Assembly (NCBI GenBank): GCA_950097015.1
Contig: CATNEN010000038.1
Location: 19,688,001 to 19,752,000 of the forward strand
Source of the DNA: Macrostomum hystrix
Lineage: Eukaryota > Platyhelminthes > Macrostomidae
Reading direction: 5' to 3'
DNA length: 64,000 bases
Positions 48,601 to 57,600 of the stretch are shown here, in pieces. The notes under the pieces were generated by a model that was not told where the DNA came from, made no database searches, and saw only the letters and a program-made list of their open reading frames with translations. Position numbers and translations under genes: made by a program. Numbering within the stretch: the first letter of the stretch is position 1; the number at the start of each line of letters is the position of its first letter.

Positions 48601-51600
48601 TGTCACTTTCTGTCATTTTTTACATAGGAGAATTATATTTTCAGATGAAGCCATTGCTTTTATTGCTCTCCATATTGCAGGTAAATGCCGTCTCTCCTTT
48701 GGAAGAACTGAACGGCTTCGATTTCGTCACTGGATGCCCCCCGTGTTTCTTACACCAGTTTGACGGCGGTCTATTTAAGTGGCTCCTACGGCAGCTTCTT
48801 TGTCAACGCCGTGATCGACCGGATCCGCAAATCGAGACGCCGAACCTGCATCGGCAACTGCAGGAGATGAGCGCCGCACTAAGCCAAATAATCGTGCCAC
48901 ACAGTGTTCACCGTCGTTCCCTGCGAAATCTAAAGGAGCTCGCTCGCTTCCGCGGCCACGAGTTCGAGGTTTGGGCGTTCGCACTGACTCCGATGATCCT
49001 TGGCGACTTTCTACGCGGACAAACGAAAGTTGATTACTACTTGCATCTGCTACTGCTAAGCTCCGCCGTTTTCTGGCTCTGCTTCGAAGGGGGATCGCTA
49101 GTTGAAGTCATGCGAGCGCAGACCTCCCTCGAACATTTTCTGAAGTAAGTGCAATGGACTGGTCTCTATGAATACTCATTAACTAACATTTTCGCGTGGC
49201 CATGTCTGTAGCAGAATGTGATTACACTTCTCTTCAATCATATTTCACAGCTATATTGAGTTGAAATGTTTTGCTTTACACATTACTAGGTGCCTGCCCG
49301 TGCTCTACTCAACGCGGGCGTTGACCTACAATGCACACCAAGTCTGTGTGCATATGGTATCTACAGCCATCAGATTTGGACCACTTCATAGGATCTCTGC
49401 ATCGCTGTTCGAAGCGACACACTTCCGCCTCCGTAGCAACATCCACGGCTCACGTCTGCAGGATGTCGAAATTCTTAAAGCGGTAACCCGTCACATCAAT
49501 ACGCTTCGACTGCCTGACCCTGATAATCACCCTGACGGCACCGCATTGTTTGTCGGAGGCATCAAGCTGGAAGGTCGACAGCAGCAGGCGAACAGCCAGT
49601 TTCGTGCTGCGACTCTCCCCAATGGCCTATTCATTGAAATCAGGCAAGGACTGGTTAGAGCATCGAAGACATCGTCCTGTTTTGTTGCAACGCGAGGAAA
49701 TTCTGCGACCGAATTTGCCTTTGGACGCTTAGAAGCGATCCAGGCTGACATTGATTCAGATGTGGTCCGAGTTGTAATTCAGCCTATACGGACAACTGCG
49801 TTGGTACTTTATCCTGCAGTGAGGCTGTGCTCAGTGCCTCCAGAATCATCCGCACGTGGGTGTCGCCTGACACACGTCATGCGACTAGTGGACGACCCGT
49901 TCAGCGACGACATACCTGAACCGCCGACAACAGTTGACTGTAGCAAGGTTGTTGGAACCTGCCTAGTCAGTCACACGCACATAGCACTAATGCCACACAC
50001 GCAGCTGCACTACGCGTGAACGCACAGGATCGCGACCGATGGATATTTGCAGCGTTGACTGATGTCCCAGTAGCCTGTCACGATTTCCAGTCTAACTAAT
50101 TGTATATCCTCTTTAGTACATTTGCGTATGCATAGCAATTCAATTAAACGACATTTTCATTCGCCTATTGGCCCTATCGTTCTTTACATTCGTGGCTTTC
50201 TTGCTTTGACTTCTGAAAATCTAACTTTAGTGCCTTCATATGACAGGATACCAGGGTGGCATGCAATATGGCCTACTTGTATGAAGGTGCAGCACATGTT
50301 TCTGAATGAAACCTAGCACGACCCTATAGTCCCCGACCTCATTTAAGAAATTCCACTACTTTTGCAGCATTATTGTCAACAGAAGAAGCTACTTTCCGTC
50401 TACGATTGCCATGTCAAACAATAGGCCTATTTGGCTCAGCAAGCAGGCCTGGCTAAAAGAACAAAGGGAGGATGAGGAATGGTTGCGGCGTAAGGCCCGA
50501 GAGACTGCTGCCAATACAAACGCTGTGACGGCAGGAGAAACGTCTGCCATGTCTGTATTCAGATATTCAGATATATCTGAAATTAGAGAAGCAGAAAGGC
50601 CATCTGAGTCAGAAGACTTATTCGCTTCATTATTTTCTTCGACTGGCGCCTCGGCCGGCACCGCTACTGGCGCCTCGGCCGGCACCGCTACTGGCGCCTC
50701 TGCTCGCTGTGCTGTGCTGGCTGAAGCGAATGTCCAAATTTGCACTAGTGACGACTTTGCAGGCTTCATCTGCAGCACCAATGATGACCATGAATTCGAT
50801 CATAGCAATCTTGCCTCCGCTGCGACAACAGATTGTGTCAGCTTAGAGGCAGAACTTGTGGCCAAATGTTCTGATGCATTAAAGAGGGCGGAGAGTGCAC
50901 TGAATGTAAGCATTATATTAAGAAATTCTTTGGGGCTAGATAGTCTAATACAAAATGAAACTGATAGTACAACTGTTGATGAGCAGCTAGATAGAAAATG
51001 CAGCTGAGCGCAACAATCGTGCATATGTTTCTGCCACTGAATCATAAATTACAGGAATGCCGCAATGCCATGCTAGAACTAGCTGAGTTTCGACACAACC
51101 GATTCAGACATGTGTCTGAGATGGTCTCTGTTGCAGATGAAGACGCCGCTTGTCCATCGCCGGTCTTCCGCAAAACTGGTACCGTTAAGATGGCCTCCGT
51201 TGCAGATGACGAGGCCGCTTGTCTATCGCCTGTCTTCAACAGGACAATCGATATATGTGCTTACCGTGCTTACGTCGAACACCGTCATTGGGCTGACGAT
51301 GGCATGGAGGACATACTCATTGAGGCGTTGGAGGAAGCTGAGGGAACTATATATTCAATGTAAAGGAATCTGTTCTATAATTAGGCCAGCTATTAATTAC
51401 AATCGTAGGTACAAAGACAGATAAGAGTAAGAAATTATAACTACCTTAAACGGTCTATGAGATTAATATAGGTCCATGTTATTTTTATATTTGCTGCCAA
51501 TACAGGCAAAGTTTTGTTCCCTTTAGCGCAGATTGCAGCGCATTATAAAATGTGGTGATGTCGCCACCCATCCATGTACGAGTACATGCATGTTCGACTT

Positions 51601-54600
51601 GTTATAAAGTTGCCCTCATGGTGATTCCAGCGGATGAGTGTATGCGCCTCAACTGCTTAGTTTGAACTGTAAAAACATTTTCCACATGTTTACAACTTTG
51701 TGTTATCTTTTTAATGGCCCGTAGGGTTGAAGTTGACAACTGAAAGTCCTCAATCTTGTTATATACCTATGATACTTATAATTTGCCAGGTACCCTTCCA
51801 AATTAAGTTCACAATTTAAGTCACAATTGTTCAAGTGTAAGCCTGTGTTGCCTGTCACCCGGGGTTTAACGTAGGGCTTGGGTGAGGCAAGCTCCAATCT
51901 GAAGCTTAGTGGTAACGTAATCAGCTCGTCTCAAATAATCACTCGATCGCGGTAATGCTGCCACCAGAGGAATTCTACTGCAGTCACGGTGGACTTAAGA
52001 TGGAGTTCCTCAAATAAGTAATAAGAGATCTCGGAGTTGGAGGTTGCACTTAGATCGTCTAAAGACGCAAAAGACTAAAGGGGAACGGGACAGATGGGCG
52101 GAGAGGCTACGCTAAGACGAGCCGCACATCACCTGCCATCCAAACATTTTTCAGCGTTGCAGTCTGTCAGATTCAAGTCCACTCATCTACAGGTCTATTC
52201 ATCAAGCTGCGAATTCACTAAAATGCCGAGTGAAAAGAAAAACACGGTTGCGCAGCGGAAGGCGGGGCCGTCCCAATCCACAAAATTTGCCGAACACTTT
52301 TGGATTGTGCAATTCGCGACTGGAAAGCGCGAGTGCATGATTGTCGACGATCGTGATGTCTTCAACGCCTCAGTCGACCTAGATTGCAACTCCCCTCGGT
52401 CCATCGGACACGACGTCCAAGTCGTTGTCGCAAAGGATAAGAAAGCAGGCATTCGATATGCTGCTAAAATTGTTAAGGGACCTTTTGTGTCCCAAAAGCA
52501 AGCTTAGAAATTTCTCAAGGTGTGCGAAACTGCCGCTGAGTCGCATGACAAGCCAACCGGCATTGAATGCCCCGCGGATGAGGCCGACCATTCGTGCGAG
52601 GAGTGCGGGAGAAAGGACACCCGGCTCAGGAGGCTTCTTAGCGAGCTGCAGGCGGTTCGTCAGGAGCGCGATGAGCTCGAGCAAAAGGTGCACCACATGG
52701 AGCACGAACTCGACGCCCGGCGCAAAACAGATGACCAGTTGCGCGAATCCATCCGGGACCACCAAATCGAAGCCAGTCTAACCAAGCGGAAGGTGCTTCT
52801 ATCGGTTTCGGCAGCTATTGCCGCTGCTGCTGACGCTGCGACTGACGACGGACCCGACAACGCCACTGGCAGCTCATCGGAAGATGAAGGCGCCGTGGCA
52901 GACTCGGTGCATTCGGCTTTGATCGTCTCATCGAAACCGATACGGACCGCCAGAAACGCTGAGAGTATTCTAGTACCGCTGTCGCCACAGCTACCAGATG
53001 TGCTAATTCGATCGTCGGATCGTTGTGCTCTGCAGAGCGATATTTAGAACGCTAAAGAGGCGGAAAATGTGGATGCGCGCGTCAGGGCTCGAGGATCCCT
53101 CTTGCGTCGATTCGTTCGGATTCTGTTTTCTAAGGAGGAGCTCCTCCAGACCAGCTTCACGGGTCGCAGTTCTGGCGACAAAGCCCGACTGCCTGCCGAT
53201 AATGTCAAGTTGGACATCATCGTGGCCCACTTGAACAACAACGGTCTTGAGCTAGGTCGACGTGAACTGCAGCAGGCATATTCGCGCTGCGTTGACGCCA
53301 TCACGCAGGCGCGAAAGAGAAAAGCGGTCGCTGCAAAGAAAATGCCCAAGAAGACAAAAATTGGCGCTGCTGCTAGCAACTTTGCCGATACTGACAAAGC
53401 CGTTGCTGCTGGCGAATCCGCTGGTGCTAGCGAAGCCATTGGAGCTTCTGCTAACAATGTAGCTGGTGCTGCATATGAAGACGACGCTTAAGTATGCATT
53501 TAACACTTGACACGCCAAGCAGGTTTTATTAGCTATTCCGAACGAATTTTGCATTTCTAGCAGCCTTTAATAAGCCTTTCTTCATTCTGAATTAATCATT
53601 CAAAAGCTGCCGTAATTACCTGCTAATTGTGCGAGTTAGTTTTGAAGTTACGCTTCATTGACGTTGCAGTTGAGCAACGGGAACACGTTTGTCCTTGTGT
53701 TGTGTGCTTTTTGTATTTCGTACTTTGTATTTACATTTTGTATTTTATAATTGTTCATTTTCATCTTTTCTTTAAGTACGAAATACAGCGCCCAGCGAAA
53801 TACACTAGACAAGCCAAACAAGCTTTATTAGCTATTACGAACGATTTTTGCATTTATTGCACCTTTAATAAGCCTTTCTTCATTCTGAATAAATCATAAA
53901 AAAGGTCTTTTCCTGCTAATTGTGCGAGAAAAAAGTTATGCTTAAATTCAACTGGCAAAATCATTCACTCTTTATGTGAACTTCGGCCTACAATATCGGG
54001 AAAAGTCGTGCCAATATTGGTCCGATTCTGTCCGTTGAGTGTCGGTGAAAAATGGCCTTACAATGTCGGTGAAAGTCGTGCCAATATTGGTCCGATTCTG
54101 TCCGTTGAGTGTCGGTAAAAAATGGCCTTACAATGTCGGTGAAATTCGTGCCAATATTGGTCCGATTCTGTCCGTTGAGTGTCGGTGAAAAATGGCCTTA
54201 CAATGTCGGTGAAAGTCGTGCCAATATTGGTCCGATTCTGTCCGTTGAGTGTCGGTGAAAAATGGCCTTACAATGTCGGTGAAAGTCGTGCCAATATTAG
54301 TCCGATTCTGTCCGTTGAGTGTCGGTGAAAAACGGGCGGTTCTTCAACGACCCCCTTCCCCTGTAGTTGAAAATCTGTGCTCTGTTGGGTGAAAATCGAG
54401 TTGTCGTTACGTTTTCCTGGAAAAGTCGGTGAGCCACCTACAAAATCGGTCCGATTTTCTACAATCGACCGACTAAGGCTGGTGAAAATCGTGCGAAGGT
54501 GAAATTTGATCCGATTTTCACCCAATTTTGTCGGTCAGAATCGGTCCGATTCTGAGAAATGGTGAAAATCGGGTGAAAGTCAGTCCGATTTTGGGGAATT

Positions 54601-57600
54601 AATTGTCGGTCGATTGACGGTTGAAAGTCTGAGTTGGTTCCCAGCGGGTTGTACAATCATTAGGCTTCTATGCAGGACCAATAAACGCGCTTCTTCAGTT
54701 GGCCAATCAGCGGGCTTCCCAGAGCGGGCCAATCAGGGGGCTTCCCAGAGAGATCCAATTAGTGGCCTTATCTAAGCGGACCAATCAGGGGGCTTCCCAG
54801 AGAGATCCAATTAGTGGCCTTATCTAAGCGGACCAATCAGGGGGCTTCCCAGAGAGATCCAATTAGTGGCCTTATCTATCCGGACCAATCAGCGGGTTCT
54901 CAAATTAAACGTCAATTAATATTGACGAATAAAGGAAAATTAGGGACAGAAACTTACCCATCATGTGCATTCGCAGTAGGCCCTCTTTCTTTTCTAGTCG
55001 CTGCTTTAAGCCAGGAGCGGCAGCTTGACCAATGTCGGATAAGCGACTATCGTAGCACGCATTGACAGCCTTTTGTAGAGCCACTGTGGCCTGTAATAGA
55101 CAGTAATTTATACTTTGAGTCCATATGAAGTTAATAATACAATAAATCAATGATTGCCAAGTTAATAAACTACCTGCACGTGGCTAGCGTGCCACTTGGC
55201 CGGTTGTGTAGTTTCAAACAGAGAGTCTCGCACAATGGCAGACAGATCCAATGATCTACGCAATACAGCCGACAGATTAGAAGTCTCCGGATGCTCAATC
55301 AGTGGACTGTTCGGCGATACTCGACCCGGAGGTCGACAGATCGGCGGTGGCACCGGCATGGCTTCAAGGAAGAACAGATCAGTGGGATATTCAACAGATC
55401 CGGAAGCTGTCAGACAGGGAAATAGGGCGCTAAGAATTTCCCATTCCTCGGTCCATAGGCAGCGCAGATGATCGCGCAATACTAGAGGCGTCAGCACGCG
55501 AGACTCGTGCCCAGCTGTGGCAGCAGCGGCGGCTTCAGGACCCAGACTGCTGGCATCCAGTGGCTCAGATGCCCTGGCCTCTGCCTGTGCCACGGCTAGC
55601 ACAGCTGCAAGAGTGTCGTCTAGTGAATTAGCCGGCCTACGATCGCCAGCGTCGCTATCGTCACCGTCTGGAGGTAGCAGGGCCATAATTGCTGGACCAT
55701 TTGACGATTCTTCCAGTACAGTATCAATCAGATTGTCAACATTGCTAGCTAATCGATTGGCTCGGAGCATAGGCGATTCAGTGTAGCCAGATCTAGCCGA
55801 TGCCAAATAAACATCGGCCTTGTGCTTGTGCTGCAGGCCGGGCCGGCGGCTGGAACAGTGCGGACATTTGCCTTTGGCGCGAGCGGTCAGAAAGTGCATG
55901 ACAGCTTTGGCTAGTTCAACTCGACGCATGTGGATTATGCCCGCCGTAGGCAGCTGCTGCTGCTGCTGGGGGCTATGACGCGAACAAGCCTCGTCGAAGG
56001 CCATCTGTGTTAGTTAGTAAAATATATTTTTCTAATTGAGAACTCGATTCCAAAGCCAGAAGTCTATCCCACAATGTCCAAACCATGAAGTTAGAAACCT
56101 GAAGTCTAATCCATGAAGTCAGAAACCTGAACTCTAATCCATGAAGTCAGAAACCTGAACTCTAATCCATGAAATTAGAAACCTGAAGTCTAATCCATGA
56201 AATTAGAAACCTGAAGTCTAATCCATGAAGTCAGAAACCTGAAGTCTAATCCATGAAATTAGAAACCTGAAGTCTAATCCATGAAGTCAGAAACCTGAAC
56301 TCTAATCCATGAAATTAGAAACCTGAAGTCTAATCCATGAAATTAGAAACCTGAAGTCTAATCCATGAAATTAGAAACCTGAAGTCTAATCCATGAAGTC
56401 AGAAACCTGAAGTCTAATCCATGAAGTCAGAAACCTGAAGTCTAATCCATGAAGTCAGAAACCTGAAGTCTAATCCATGAAGTCAGAAACCTGAAGTCTA
56501 ATCCATGAAGTCAGAAACCTGAAGTCTAATCCATGACGTCAGAAACCTGAAGTCTAATCCATGAAGTCAGAAACCTGAAGTCTAATCCATGAAGTCAGAA
56601 ACCTGAAGTCTAATCCATGAAGTCAGAAACCTGAAGTCTAATCCATGAAGTCAGAAACCTGAACTCTAATTCATGAAGTCAGAAACCTGAAGTCTAATCC
56701 ATGAAGTCAGAAACCTGAAGTCTAATCCATGAAGTCAGAAACCTGAAGTCTAATCCATGAAGTCAGAAACCTGAAGTCTAATCCATGAAGTCAGAAACCT
56801 GAAGTCTAATCCATGAAGTCAGAAACCTGAACTCTAATTCATGAAGTCAGAAACCTGAAGTCTAATCCATGAAATTAGAAACCTGAAGTCTAATCCATGA
56901 AATTAGAAACCTGAAGTCTAATCCATGAAGTCAGAAACCTGAAGTCTAATCCATGAAGTCAGAAACCTGAAGTCTAATCCATGAAGTCAGAAACCTGAAG
57001 TCTAATCCATGAAGTCAGAAACCTGAAGTCTAATCCATGAAGTCAGAAACCTGAAGTCTAATCCATGAAGTCAGAAACCTGAAGTCTAATCCATGAAGTC
57101 AGAAACCTGAAGTCTAATCCATGAAGTCAGAAACCTGAAGTCTAATCCATGAAGTCAGAAACCTGAAGTCTAATCCATGAAGTCAGAAACCTGAAGTCTA
57201 ATCCATGAAGTCAGAAACCTGAAGTCTAATCCGTGAAGTCAGAAACCTGAACTCTAATCCATGAAGTCAGAAACCTGAAGTCTAATCCGTGAAGTCAGAA
57301 ACCTGAAGTCTAATCCATGAAGTCAGAAACCTGAAGTCTAATCCATGAAGTCAGAAACCTGAAGTCTAATCCATGAAGTCAGAAACCTGAACTCTAATCC
57401 ATGAAGTCAGAAACCTGAAGTCTAATCCATGAAGTCAGAAACCTGAAGTCTAATCCATGAAGTCAGAAACCTGAAGTCTAATCCATGAAGTCAGAAACCT
57501 GAAGTCTAATCCATGAAGTCAGAAACCTGAAGTCTAATCCATGAAGTCAGAAACCTGAAGTCTAATCCATGAAGTCAGAAACCTGAAGTCTAATCCATGA

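Larger units (their letters stand above)
46538..54648 (+). mobile_element. CACTA/EnSpm-like DNA transposon, 8.1 kb
   Basis: Perfect 22-bp inverted termini lie at 46538-46559 and 54627-54648 (each starts CCCGCTGGGAACCAACTC when read inward). Both ends are flanked by TT, a possible 2-bp target duplication. Subterminal repeats lie inside each end. Three plus-strand genes follow: transposase (47274-50019), an unknown acidic protein (50411-51363) and a BEN-domain protein (52223-53491). The transposase, the subterminal repeats and the short duplication fit the CACTA superfamily; the terminus reads CGCTGGGAAC where CACTG might be expected. The element sits in the POLR1A intron between exons 54958-55090 and 46077-46485, antisense to the host gene. 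51364-52222 and 53492-53980 contain no other gene I can support. Confidence 0.88.

Noticed and set aside
54690..54895. Cluster of CCAAT boxes as a promoter
   Set aside because: The CCAAT words are simply part of a 52-bp tandem repeat inside an intron, with no gene start nearby.
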